Part shown: positions 34,729 through 45,800 of the stretch, in pieces
Numbering within the stretch: the first letter of the stretch is position 1
Layout of the letters: the number at the start of each line of letters is the position of its first letter
Assembly (NCBI GenBank): GCA_019022495.1
Contig: JAFEKR010000001.1
Span: 1,984,001-2,048,000, forward strand
Reading direction: 5' to 3'
From: Epichloe hybrida
Taxonomy: Eukaryota; Ascomycota; Sordariomycetes; Hypocreales; Clavicipitaceae
DNA length: 64,000 nucleotides
The notes under the pieces: generated by a model
Seen by the model: only the letters and a program-made list of their open reading frames with translations
The model's database searches: none
What the model was told of the DNA's origin: nothing
Made by a program: the position numbers and the translations under genes

Positions 34729-35794
34729 ATTTTAAAGCTTCTTTTACTAGCTACCTAAGAGTAATATAAGGGGGAGAATTACCTAATCCACTAGAGTAAT
34801 ATTAGATAATAACCTAACCCTAATAGATAAGAGTTATACCTAAGTAAATAAGGGTAATACTATAGGTAAAGATATACTATATACTAATAAAACTATGCTT
34901 ATAATAAGACCCTTTACCCCTTATAGTAAAGCTATAGTAATACTAGAGTAAATTACTTAGCTAGAAAAACTCTAAAGATTATAAGAATAAGAATAAGAGC
35001 TTATTAACCTTATTAGGGGTAACTTAGGGAAAGTATAAGGGAAAAGCAAGTAAAGAGCTAGCCTCTTATTAAGTAATAGTAGCTAAGAGGTTAGAGTTAA
35101 GAATATCGCTAAGCTTTAATACCTTATAAACCCCTAGAGGCATAAGATATAGATAAATAACCTAAACTATACCTTTAATAAGGCAAAGAAGAAATACTAA
35201 TATAATTACTAAAAGATTATCTTTACACTTAACTATATACACACTAACTATAAGGTAAGATAGGATAGATACCTTAATAAATAATAGGCTAATAGCTAGG
35301 ATAATCTTAAGGATAATTAGGATAAATTCTAGACTTAGATGCTTATGTTACTTAGGGACTTTATAAACTATAATGCTTAAATAGCTATATAGCTTAAGAA
35401 CGCAAAGTAATATAAGGGCTAAAGCCCTATTAAATTTAGTATTTTCCTAGATTTACTAGAGATATACCTAGAAAGAGCCCCTAAAAAGTCCTATGCCCTT
35501 ATGTTCTTTATAAAGTTACTCCCTAAGCTATAGGACTATATTAACCTATATGCCTCTATTACTAGGAAAACATAAAAAAAGGTTATATAACTTACCTAGT
35601 GATTTTAGGAGGCTATACTAAAGAGTAAGTAAAAGCCTAAATATTTAGGAGATAAGGGATTATATAAGAATCCCTAATATTATAGAAATAACTTACCTTA
35701 AGGTTATAGGCTATATAGAGATTAAAGAAATAAAGACTAGGAAAAGGGCCTAGCTATATACCTAAATAATAGCGAAATTAGGGATAAGAGGTAA

Positions 35795-35836
35795 TATTAT
35801 AACTATAATAGCCTAGACTACCTTGTAAATAAATAT
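35795..35836 (+). pseudogene. Gag zinc-knuckle remnant, all metal ligands mutated
   Basis: The reading is Y-Y-N-Y, four residues, Y, four residues, Y, which is exactly a CX2CX4HX4C knuckle in which TGT/TGC became TAT and CAC became TAC. All four zinc ligands are tyrosine codons. This is a clear RIP product, and the protein cannot be made anyway because stop codons surround it. Confidence 0.72.
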
Positions 35837-36529
35837 AATAAGCTAAGGAAAGACCCCTAAGATAAATAGGGAAACTTCCTAAGGTAAAAGTAAAGGCCCT
35901 TACCTTTGCCTTAAATACTAAGGTACTAATTAGGTATTAATTCCATATACTAGTTACTATTTACAGGTATAAAGACATTAAAATAGTAGTAAATCTAGAT
36001 AGCTATACTAAGCTTAATATTATTAGCATTAAATTTATAAGAAACTATAAGCTTAATTAGGCTAAGGCTATAGCACCTATCCTCTAGGTAGTAAGGGCCC
36101 TTATAGTCCCTTAATATAGTGTCTATAAGGTACTTATTACTATTAAAGACTTAAGAGAGAAAGAAAAGGACCTTAAGCTACTATATATAGCTATAGATAA
36201 AGACCTAAGAGTAAGGGGAAGCCTTATCTTAATTAGGATATATATACTTACTAAAGAATATATATATCTTTATTTATACTCTTAAAAGTAATAGTTTAAG
36301 AAGAAGAAAATAGCCTTTTTACTTATAACTCCTTATAAGTTTATAAAGGTAATATATAATAAGGCTATTATATATGCTATTATAGGAGTTATAGAAAATA
36401 AGTTTATTACCCTTAAAGATAATAAGGAGGTAAAAGCATATAAAACTATTAAAAATATCCCTAAGGAACTATATAAGTTTAAAGATATATTTATAGTAAA
36501 TAAGGTAGGTAGTTTACTATTAAGAAAGG

Positions 36530-37110
36530 AGACTAATTACATAATTAACCTAATACCTAGGGCTATGCCCCTATATAGACTAATTTACTCTCTCTCCTAA
36601 AGCAAGTTAAAGGAGCTTTATAAATATATTAATAAAAACCTATAGAAAGGCTAGATAAGACCCTCTAAGAGCCCTATAGGCATGCCTATTCTATTTATAC
36701 TAAAGAAAGATAGAATGCTTTAACTATATATAAATTATTAGGGACTTAATAAAGTAATATAAAAGAATTACTACACTCTCCCCCTAATTTTAGAGATCCT
36801 AGACTAGTGCTAAGGAGCTTACTACTTCTTAAAGATTAATATTAAGGATGCTTACTATTAAATTTATATTAAAGAGAGTAATAAGTAAAAGACTATATTT
36901 TATACTTACTATAAACACTATAAATGCCTTATAATGCCCTTTAAGCTAACTAATGTGCTAGCTACTTTCTAAAGCTATATTTATAAAGCGCTTTATAAGC
37001 TAGTAAACACTATTTATATAGTGTATCTAAATAATATCCTTATCTTCTTAAAAATATAAGAGAAGCACACTATATATATTAAGGAAGTTTTAGAATATAT
37101 AAGGTTAGTA
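36530..37110 (+). pseudogene. Reverse transcriptase remnant (Ty3/gypsy)
   Basis: Conceptual reading of the decayed frame shows gypsy RT landmarks: an RPLYSLSPKQ-like entry near 36570, an RPSKSP-like block near 36660, PILFI.KKD near 36690, YR.LN near 36740 and NYY.LPLI.EILD near 36760-36800. The catalytic YLDD box at 37024-37035 reads TAT CTA AAT AAT, that is YLNN, so both metal-binding aspartates are lost by G-to-A change. Many in-frame TAA/TAG replace Gln and Trp codons. Confidence 0.82.
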
Positions 37111-37950
37111 AAGTTATATATAAAACCCTTAAAGTGTTTATTTTACTAGGAATTAGTAGAATTCCTAGGGTTTATCCTATTAGTTAATAGTATTTTAATA
37201 GATATATGTAAAGTAAATATAATCTAAGACTAGAAGGAGCCTATAAGCTTTAAAGATATATAGTCTTTCCTAGGATTTTATAACTTTTACTAAAGGTTTA
37301 TTTACTAATACTCTAGAATTATAGTACCCTTATATATACTAATAAAAGGTAGTTAAAATAGCATTTAGACTAGGAAGTTTATATTTAAGGAAAGAGAATA
37401 GCTAGCGTTTAACTAGCTAAAAGATACCTTTTAATAAGCGCCTCTCCTCTATTATTATAACCTAAGTTAGCTAGTATATATTAAGATAAATACTTTAGTC
37501 TTTATAATAGTAAGAATCTTATCTTAGTAAGATAATAAGGGCTAATAGTATTCTATAGTATTTTAGTTAAGGAAGTTTATAAACACTAAATATAATTATA
37601 GCATAGTAAACTAGGAGTTACTTACTATAGTAAAGTTATTTAAACACTAGTAATACTATATTAAAGGTATAGTAACCCTAGTGAAGGTCCTATTAGATTA
37701 CTATAACTTATAGACTTTTATAAAGTAATAAAAGCTAAATAGAAAATAGGCTAAATAGTGTATATTTCTCTGCCCCTTTTACTTTATAATTAGGCATAGA
37801 CCTAGGAAAAGTAACCTAGTAAATACACTATTAAGATAGTTTAATTATAAAGGCAAACCCTTAATAAATAGGTTACTTTTACTAGAGCTTTAAAAGAAAA
37901 TAGTAGCTACTAAAGAACTAGTAAAAGAAAAGATACTAATATATAAGAGA

Positions 37951-38100
37951 AAATATAGTAAGATGCCTTTAGGGGAGGAAAATACCCTAGTCTTAATATA
38001 TTAAAGAAAATATAGTAAGATACCTTTAGGGGAGGAAAATACCCTAGTCTTAGTAAAGAGGCTTAGTAAAATACCTTTAGGGGAGGAAAATACCCTAGCC
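37951..38100 (+). repeat. Three direct repeats inside the decayed element
   Basis: The segment TTTAGGGGAGGAAAATACCC, with flanking AGTAAGATACC and TAGTCTTA, occurs three times in 150 bp. It could be a low-complexity linker of the old pol gene or a tandem duplication after insertion. Confidence 0.75.
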
Positions 38101-38380
38101 ACTATAAGAGAGCTCTAGAGGCTAGAGTAGCCTAGTTAAGAGGCTAGTTAGCCACTATAAATTTAGTAAAAGATTAGCTAAATAAGGGTAATTTCTAGGA
38201 GAAGGTAGTATATGTCTAAGATATTAGCGTAGTATAAGAGATATAGGAGACTATTAAGCTACTAAATCCTTACTAATCTAGGCTAAATAAACTATTAGTA
38301 TAATTACTATAGAAGGCATAGGATTAAGATCTAGATTTATAAAGGTAAAATAGTAAGATTAATAATTCCCTAGTAAGAGG

Positions 38381-40221
38381 CAGAGTATTGTTTGTAGTGT
38401 AATTAGTGTAGTTTTTAGGAAAAACTTGTATTTATAGTGTAGTTTTTTTTTTCTTATAGTTAGTGTAGTGTAGTTTTTTTTTTTGTAGTGTAATGTATTG
38501 TAGTTTTTTTTTTTTATAGTTAGTGTAATGTAGTTTTTTTTTTTTATAGTGTAGTGTATTGTAGTTTTTTTTTACTGATATTATAGTGTAGTTAGTGTAG
38601 TTAACTACAAAAACTATAATGTAGTGTTAGTAAAAAAAAAGTGGGCCTTTTTATTATATAATGTTATTATAAGAATTAAAAGAAAGCTAGTTATATAGAA
38701 GCTTTTATTATTACCTATTCTACTTAATTAGTTATAGAATTTATAATATTTACTTTTTTTTAAGAATTTTACTATAACTAGGGTTATTTATAATATTATA
38801 CCTTTTTAATAATAATATTATACTTATTACTTTATTTTACTAATATAACTTTAAGAAAAACCTTCTAATTATTTTATTTACTATTATTATTAATTATTTT
38901 ATATTTTTATTATTAATTTAATTAAAAAATACCTTAAACTAATATAATTAAATTAAATTAAAAATCTAAATAAATATATAAAAGTTAATAGAATATATAC
39001 TTAGTACTTTAATATTATTATTAATATAATAAGAACTTAAAAAAAGCTTAAACTATTTATTTACTATTTAAACTATTTATTTACTATTTAAACTAATTAA
39101 ATATTACTTTAAGCTTTATAATTCTAAAGCTTTAAGAAGTTATATATAGTAACTTTATATATCTTATTATAATAATACATAAAGAAAGAATATAATAGAC
39201 TAATATTTATAATTTATTAATAGATAACTAATAGTATTATTTTAATTACCCTATATAGCTTAAATAAGCTATAAAAATAAGTTTAACTTGTTTTTAAAAA
39301 TAATACTAGGACTTAGTTTTATATAATATATTATACTTATTATAAAAGCTTTAATAACTTTTATAACCTTAATTACTATTATTACTATAATTACTATTAT
39401 TTTATATTTATTATTATTTTAAAAAAACATAAAAGAGAAAACATTTTTATAATATTAATATTTTTAAAAACCTTAAAATACTAAGTTATTAAAAACTATA
39501 GCTTTTACTATAGTAATCTTAGTAATACTAGTAATATTAGTAATACTAGTATTATAAGCTATTATAAGCTATTATAAGCTATTATAAGCTATTATAAGCT
39601 ATTATAAGCTATAATAAGATATAATAAGCTATTATAAGCTATAATAAGATATAATAAGCTACTTATATTAAGTTTACTAGTAGTTCTTTTTATAGTTTTT
39701 TTAAAATAAGTAATAATAATAATTTATAGAAATAGTAAATAATATAATAAGAAGGTTTTTCTTTAAGTTATATTAGGGAAATAAAGTATTAAGTTAAATA
39801 GTATTATTAAAAAAGTATAATATTATATATAACCTTACTTAGTTATAGTAAAATTACTAAAATAAAATAATATTATAAATTCTATAACTAATTAAATAAA
39901 ATAGGTAATAATAAAAGCTTTTATATAACTAGCATTCTTTTAATCCTTATAATACTAATAACTAATAAAAAGTCTAATACTACATTTGTAGTGTTTATAG
40001 TTAGTGTAGTTTAGGAAAAAAAATTTGTAGTGTAATGTATTATAGTTTTTTTTTTTTGTAGTTAGTGTAGTGTAGTTTTTTTTTCCTTGTAGTTAGTGTA
40101 GTTTGTAGTGTAGTGTAGTTTGTAGTGTAGTGTAGTTTGTAGTGTAGTGTAGTTTGTAGTGTAGTTACTATACTACACTACAAATACTACACTACACTAC
40201 ACGTTTTAGTGCAATACTCTG
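38381..40221. mobile_element. Nested 1.84-kb foldback element with GTAGTGTAG arrays
   Basis: The ends are inverted CAGAGTATTG...CAATACTCTG. Inside each end lies an array of GTAGTGTAGT-type units with T runs (38391-38640 and 39985-40200). Next come long inverted arms of about 300 bp (about 38650-38950 and 39680-39960) that align well in reverse complement. The AT-rich core is about 700 bp and contains a 10-bp tandem repeat (39553-39662). No coding frame is present. It shares its ends with the 410-bp element at 40781. An exact target duplication is not visible (left GTAAGAGG; the right flank reads TATATAGG before GTAAGAAA). Confidence 0.75.
39553..39662. repeat. Tandem 10-bp repeat (ATTATAAGCT)n
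   Basis: About 11 copies of ATTATAAGCT or ATAATAAGAT in the core of the foldback element. Confidence 0.85.
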
Positions 40222-40780
40222 TATATAGGTAAGAAAGAGATAAACCTAGTAGACCTTTATAGCCCTTATAAGGCTAAATATAATATAGTATACTATATTA
40301 GTATAGTTAAAACCTAATATTAAGGCTAAGCAAGACCTAGTAATACTAAAGTAAGTTACCTTAGAGAATATAAAGTCCTTAGGGTTCTCCTTAATAGTAC
40401 TACTAAGGGTATTTATAAGGGTTTACGCCTAGTCTAAAAGGACTAAAAGGTCTAGAAAGTTACCTTTTATAGTAGCTATTGCCTATATAAAGACATTAGA
40501 AATAAGGGACTAAAAGACTAGTAAATAGTAGTATACTTATAGTATTATAAGTATTGCCACGTTTATAACACTAAATATAGCGTTTAGAATACTTTACTAT
40601 TATAATAGTAATAGTAAATAATTTAATAGGGAATTAATAGTTAATCTTAGGTAGTTTAGGCTTAGATAAAGGGTTTTTCTTAAAGTTTACGCACCTAGTA
40701 TGCAAATAGTGTATATAGGAATATTCCTTTAAGGGAATATATTTAGCTTCTATAATAAAAATATAGTAATAGGTAAGGGC

Positions 40781-41190
40781 CAGAGTATTGTTTGTAGTTA
40801 GTGTAGTGTGTTTTGTAGTTTTTACATTTAATTTTATAGCTAGCTTGTAATTAAATAGATTATCCTATAAATTACGTAATCCTATAGAGATAAATCCTAA
40901 GAAAAATACGATATATAAAAGTGGGTCTAAAAGTGGGCCCCTCGCCTGTAAATTAGAAAAACTACATTTGTAGTGTATTTCCAGTGCTAAAATGTAGTAA
41001 AATGTAGTTTTTCTAATTTATAGGCGAGGGGTCCACTTTTAGACCCACTTTTATATATAACTACATTGTAGTTTTTAAGTTATCTATCTAAAAAAAGAAG
41101 TTTTATATCTCTACATATTTTCTAAGATTAGATATATATTATTTCTTAAATAAAAAATACACTACAAATCAATTGTAGTGCAATACTCTG
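40781..41190. mobile_element. 410-bp foldback MITE with 8-bp target duplication
   Basis: It starts CAGAGTATTG and ends CAATACTCTG. An exact 8-bp duplication GTAAGGGC flanks it (40773-40780 and 41191-41198), which together with the CAGAG end fits the hAT superfamily. The interior is a near-perfect palindrome: AGTGGGTCTAAAAGTGGGCC and GCGAGGGGTCCACTTTTAGA on opposite strands pair across a short centre. There is no coding capacity. It carries the same GTAGTGTAG motif and ends as the 38381-40221 element, so the two belong to one family. Confidence 0.85.
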
Positions 41191-41414
41191 GTAAGGGCAA
41201 AGTAAAGGTATTTAAAGGTATAATAATAATTTATAGAAAACTTATCTAGTATTATAGAAGAGAAAAGTATATAATATAATAGGGAGTTACTAGTGAATTT
41301 GTACTTAAGCGTTACTTATTATTTATTATTATTTTAATATAGTAGCTAAGTGGTAAATAGCTATATAATAGCTAGTAAGCTATTTAGGAGCCTAGCTATA
41401 AGTAAGGGGGTAAT

Positions 41415-41616
41415 TATAAGGCCTCACTTATAATAACACCTGTAATCACTAGTGCACCCCATAGGTAGGCCATGTCCTAGGGCTAGGTTCACGTAACACT
41501 AGCAAGCCACTAGCTATAAGCTAGCGACTCGCACGCATAACACACTTAGACCTAGCAAGCTTTAGTTAATATACTAGAGCCCCTATACCTCTTGCCTAGC
41601 TACCATTGTTCTCACA
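41415..41616 (+). repeat. Right LTR (202 bp)
   Basis: Direct repeat of 34527-34728, the same length, ending TTCTCACA. It keeps more C/G than the left copy, so the two LTRs have decayed unequally. Confidence 0.88.
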
Positions 41617-41836
41617 TTAATTTTCCTTATGTTATTCTAGACTATTTATATGCCTTAGGCTACTACGTTAATGCCTTAGGCCACTCTAGGCAGCAGCGTG
41701 CAGGGGACACGACTTTTGACTTGGACATCCGTAGCTATGTAACACCACGCCAAAAATGTCTCATTTTATAGCCCTGTGGATCGCTTAAGAGGTCACGAGC
41801 TTTCTTTGATTCACTACTCCGTAGAGTGTTTCACTA

Positions 41837-42088
41837 TCTCCTTGGACTCTGCCCACCTTGTGGGTCGGTGGGGGCCCCACAGGCCTCCTGCCATATGTAA
41901 GGTCAGTGACCATGTTAGTACGCGGAAGTGTGGTGTAGCACTTTGTATAGGGAAGATTAGCAGTACATTTACGGACTGTATAATTAGCCTATTTACATAC
42001 AAGCGAATGTATCTCTAATTCACTTCTATCCTATTGGATACAGACCCTAGTTGACGTGACTCCACAAGGTAGGCAGAGTCCAAGGAGA
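41837..42088. mobile_element. Short TIR element, copy 1 of a tandem pair
   Basis: The left end TCTCCTTGGACTCTGCCCAC continues to CTTGTGG; the right end carries the inverted counterpart (CCACAAGGTAGGCAGAGTCC, then AAGGAGA). Arms are about 30 bp. There is no coding frame. Its interior aligns with the next copy (shared GTCGGTGGGG-like left part and GTTGACGTGACTCCACAAGG right end). Confidence 0.7.
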
Positions 42089-42089
42089 A

Positions 42090-42334
42090 CTCCTTGGACT
42101 CGGTCTGACTTGTGGGTCGGCGGGGACCCTACATACAAGCCCCTTGCCACAAGGTTAGTGACCGCGCAACCACGCGAAAGTGTAGTATAGTAACTTATAA
42201 AGGGAAAATTAGTAATTATTAGCTTATTTATATTATTATTATATATAAGCAAATATACCTCTAATTCAATTCTATCTAATTAGATACTGACCCTAGTTAA
42301 CGTGACTCCACAAGGTGAACCAAGTCCAAGGAGA
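42090..42334. mobile_element. Short TIR element, copy 2 of a tandem pair
   Basis: Head-to-tail neighbour of copy 1; the joint forms the palindrome AGTCCAAGGAGAACTCCTTG. It keeps the same layout (CTTGTGGGTCGGCGGGGACC at left, ACTCCACAAGG at right). It is more AT-shifted than copy 1 in the middle. Confidence 0.7.
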
Positions 42335-42825
42335 TCCTTGAGACAGTCTAACCCCGGAATGATTTTATACTACAGTACTCCACCGCGCAATCCAGCCGAA
42401 GTGGTCCTGATTGGCTGTGAAATCCAACAACCCACTGGAGACATGTGGAGACATAACGTCCAACAGTTCACATTTCGGAACTCGTCAGTCTTCATCATCT
42501 GTTCCGATGGCGCAAGCTATTTCTCAAGAATGACCAGCTTTATGGTAAAAGAAAAAATCCACAATGTGTCCAAACACCAGTTGTCCTTGTAAGTCCCCTC
42601 GAGATACAAAATCTACATAAAACAAACACCTGCCGTAAACTCCATTTCAAATTCTGTTGACGCCATTAATCAAAATCATGTCGCCGCCGGCTCCCTCATT
42701 AATGCATCAAATGATGCTGTGGCTCAAACCGAAAACTCCCCGTGCTTTCTAGGAATATCAACATCCTCCATGCCAAGCAGGTTAGAAGGCACCTGCTGAT
42801 CTCACTTCTGCCCTCGTGCTCTTCG
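42335..42825. other. Space between the transposon island and the cyk3 3' end
   Basis: An open frame of about 95 codons ends at 42592 but begins inside the short element and has no recognisable motif; it is not called. The rest is presumed cyk3 3' UTR. Confidence 0.5.
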
Positions 42826-45800
42826 TCAACCCACGCACATCCACTCAGCAAAAACACACCATCTCGCCGTCCGATCTGCTAGGACCAGACCTCTCCACAC
42901 GCCTCTCTCGGAGCATTTGATGATGGTTTCCCATGTGCCGCCGTCACTGACATCCTCGTCGCTTGAGAAACCCTTTCCGCCAACTGCGATGCCCTTTCGG
43001 TCCTCTTTCCTCATAAGACGAAGAATCTTGCCGCCTGGAGTTTGGATTGCTAATTTGGCTGGCTTTCTCCCTGCCACCGTGCCACTTGCAGAGCTGGGGC
43101 ACGATCCGCTGACACTGGATGCATGCACGCTCATAGCTGAGCTGGGTCGTGCAAATGGATTCGGGCTTGTTCTCCCCGGGTTCGATGCTGGTGTCAATGC
43201 CGAGTTGGGCCCAAGTATAATCGAGTTGGGATGTTGTCTTATGGCAAACACGAACGTGTTGTTGAGCGCCAGTCTTTGGCATTGCGGTTGAACCACGTAT
43301 ATGTCGTGCCGTTGGGCATGTGGCGTGGGATGTCGAGTCACAAACTCGTATGGCGGGTTCTCTCCGGTGTGTACAATCGGTATTGCAAATGCTAGGGGGT
43401 GGGGGATGTCCTTGATGCTGTGCATCAATCCGCGTTTCCCGGCGTAGACTCTGAGTATTCCCTGGCCCTCATCTCCTGGCAGCAGCGCTTTGATCGTGTA
43501 GCGCTTTACGCCGTTGTACCACTCTGCCTGCGCCAATGCCCTTTTCTTGACAAAATCTCCGCTTTCAAAGACGTCGCCATCTGCGTCACGCGAGTAGGCC
43601 CGGGCCTCGACCTCTGCAGCAATTTCAACGTCGGCGGGCACATTGAACTTGATGTGGACCATCTCCAAGTCTTCGATCCTGGTGACAGCCGTGTTGTAAT
43701 CCACCATCTCGATTTCGTTGCGGAAGAAAGCGGGGCAGGTGCAAGGAAGATTCAACAGGATTTCGTGGGCAACAGGTGGCACAATATGCTGTTGATCGTG
43801 GTGCTCAGGCACATGCGTCCAACAAACCTCTGTCGGCCGGGCCAGGAACCACCAAAAGTCTGCAATCGGCCCTTTGGTGCTCGAGTACTGGCCTCGTTTG
43901 GGATTTGATGGACTCGCCAGACAGCAGTCGATAATTCGCCATTCATTGTCCACAATGACGGCATTCCACCAATGGTTGGATCTCGGCATCATGCTCAGGT
44001 CAGAAACATCTCCTGGGGTCTTCAAGTAGCCTCTGACAACTTCGCACTCTAGACCAACGGCGGCACACATCTCCATGACAAGGACGGCGTACTCTTTGGC
44101 ACAGGCCCGTTTGGACTGAATGACACGACGAGTGTCTACTTGGCCTTCAAAATCTTCCTCCCAGCAGATCTTTTCTGAAACCCATGTAAAGATGGCACGC
44201 AGCCGTTGGACATCGCTTCTATATGGTCGGCAAACGTAGGTGGTCGCTAATTGAATCGCCGTCGTCATAGGTGACATATCCGCGATGTATCTCGAGTTCT
44301 TGTCCACCTGGCTCAGATTGATAGACTGATAGTTCAAAGCAACTCGGACAGGGTTACCATCTGCCCCTTCATCTCCTTCGATTCCGTCATAGAGCTCGTC
44401 AACCGGGTTGAGAACCGGGTGATCGAGTATCTGGCAACGGTCTTGCCGCTCATTCCTCTCGACCTTGCTAATGGAGTTAGACCTGTTAACATCACGGCGC
44501 ACTTGGACCCAATCCACGCTGCTACCGCGGCAAAGACCCATCTCACGAGCCGCGTCTGATCCGTGATCGGAGCCACTGACGGCCGTCGTTCTTGAGCCCA
44601 CACCAGAATATGTACCCGATGGCCGGGGCCGGTTGAATGGTGATGCCCGGATCGAATTCCCTCCAGCTATTGACCCAGCTGCGAAACTGCCCCGGTTGCT
44701 TGCTACACCCGTCTTGGCAGAGTCGAATATCTTTTTGAAAATGTTCCTCTTCGGTGCTTTCGGCTGAACCAATCCTCCGAGACCCCCGGTCAAGTCGTCT
44801 TCCAGCCCAGTCCGTGCCCGTTGTGGTCCTCCAGCCACATTGCTAGCATGACTGCTATGATAGGTGACGCCTGTGAAAGGGGAGTCCGGACGTTCCAACT
44901 CTCCTTCGCGTATGTCCATAGCACTACGGGTTCGTAAATGTCGGCGAGCCATGCTTCCAGCACTTTTTGAGCTGAAGCCGCCGGCGGAAACGCCACTCCA
45001 AAGACTCCTCGCACTGCTTTGGGTCGAGGAGCTAGTGTGACTCTGGTTTCCGGACGAGGCATTCGTGGTATTGGTTCTCGTGGTGAGTGTTCTACCGATG
45101 CTGCCACCAGTGACATTGGCCCTACCAATCTCAAACGCTGATTTCTGTGTTCTTAATCGTCTCGCTTGGCCGCCAGGATCACCAGCTGAGGACTTGGGTC
45201 TTTGGTAGAGCTGGCCTTTGGGCGGTGGGGGAGGTGGCATGTCATTGTTTTCTGCGTCCAGATCAATATCTGCCGCCATCGACGCGCTCACGCCGTGTTG
45301 ATGCATATTTCGCAGTCTTTTTTCCATACGCTCGACATAATTGCTGAGCTCTGGTAGTTCCTGTTTCCTTTCATGGTGTCCATTCTGATAGGATGTCTTC
45401 TGGGATGATCCTCCACTCCAGGTCTCATAACCTTCATCGTGATGGGGCAAGCCCATAGAAGTTAAGGGTCTGGCGCGTTCTGGCTCCTTTCGCCTCGAGT
45501 TTTGGGCCAGCATGTCGAAGGACTCAGGACCCCACGGGTCAATCGGCTTTTCTTCTTCTTCCGCCCCTTGTTGTTGGTCCCCGGCCCAGTTACTGCCGAG
45601 CCCGTCAAGCTGATCCAATTGTTCCATCACACTATCCATGGCCTCTCGCAGCGGAGATGGTGTCAAGTGCAATTCGTCGGACGAACTTTGCCGCGGTGAC
45701 CTTTCTATTGGCGTGTATTGCCCATTTAGTTCGCGTTGATATTCCCTATCGTCGTAAGTGGTATAGGGTGACTGTCCGGGTGTTTGATGCGGTTGATGAA

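Larger units (their letters stand above)
34527..41616 (+). mobile_element. RIP-degraded Ty3/gypsy LTR retroelement, with nested insertions
   Basis: Two direct 202-bp LTRs (34527-34728 and 41415-41616) flank the element, with 5-bp TTAAT duplications. A purine tract (AAGTAAGGGGG) precedes the right LTR, so the element is in plus orientation. Internal order is gag zinc knuckle (35795-35836), protease (about 35990-36050), reverse transcriptase (about 36530-37110), then an RNase H-like stretch (about 37400-37620). This order places it in Ty3/gypsy. Nearly all CAA/CAG and TGG codons appear as TAA/TAG, and Cys/Gly/Asp codons show G-to-A changes, the signature of RIP at CpA sites. No frame survives. 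Two foldback elements (38381-40221 and 40781-41190) sit inside it; without them it would be about 4.8 kb. No integrase was recognised. Confidence 0.9.
34086..41731. mobile_element. Outer TIR element (TA target) interrupted by an LTR retroelement
   Basis: The ends carry a perfect 36-bp terminal inverted repeat (34086-34121 and 41696-41731) beginning CGGATGTCCAAGTCAAAAGT. TA dinucleotides flank both ends (34084-34085 and 41732-41733), as for Tc1/mariner/pogo-type insertions. Removing the LTR retroelement inside (34527-41616 plus one target copy) leaves only about 550 bp, so this was a short, non-autonomous element or a deletion remnant. The exact TIR match against strongly decayed surroundings implies that the ends escaped much of the RIP. 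Confidence 0.8.

Noticed and set aside
42302..42592. 95-codon frame after the tandem short elements
   Set aside because: Begins inside the element end, has no motif and no supporting splice extension.
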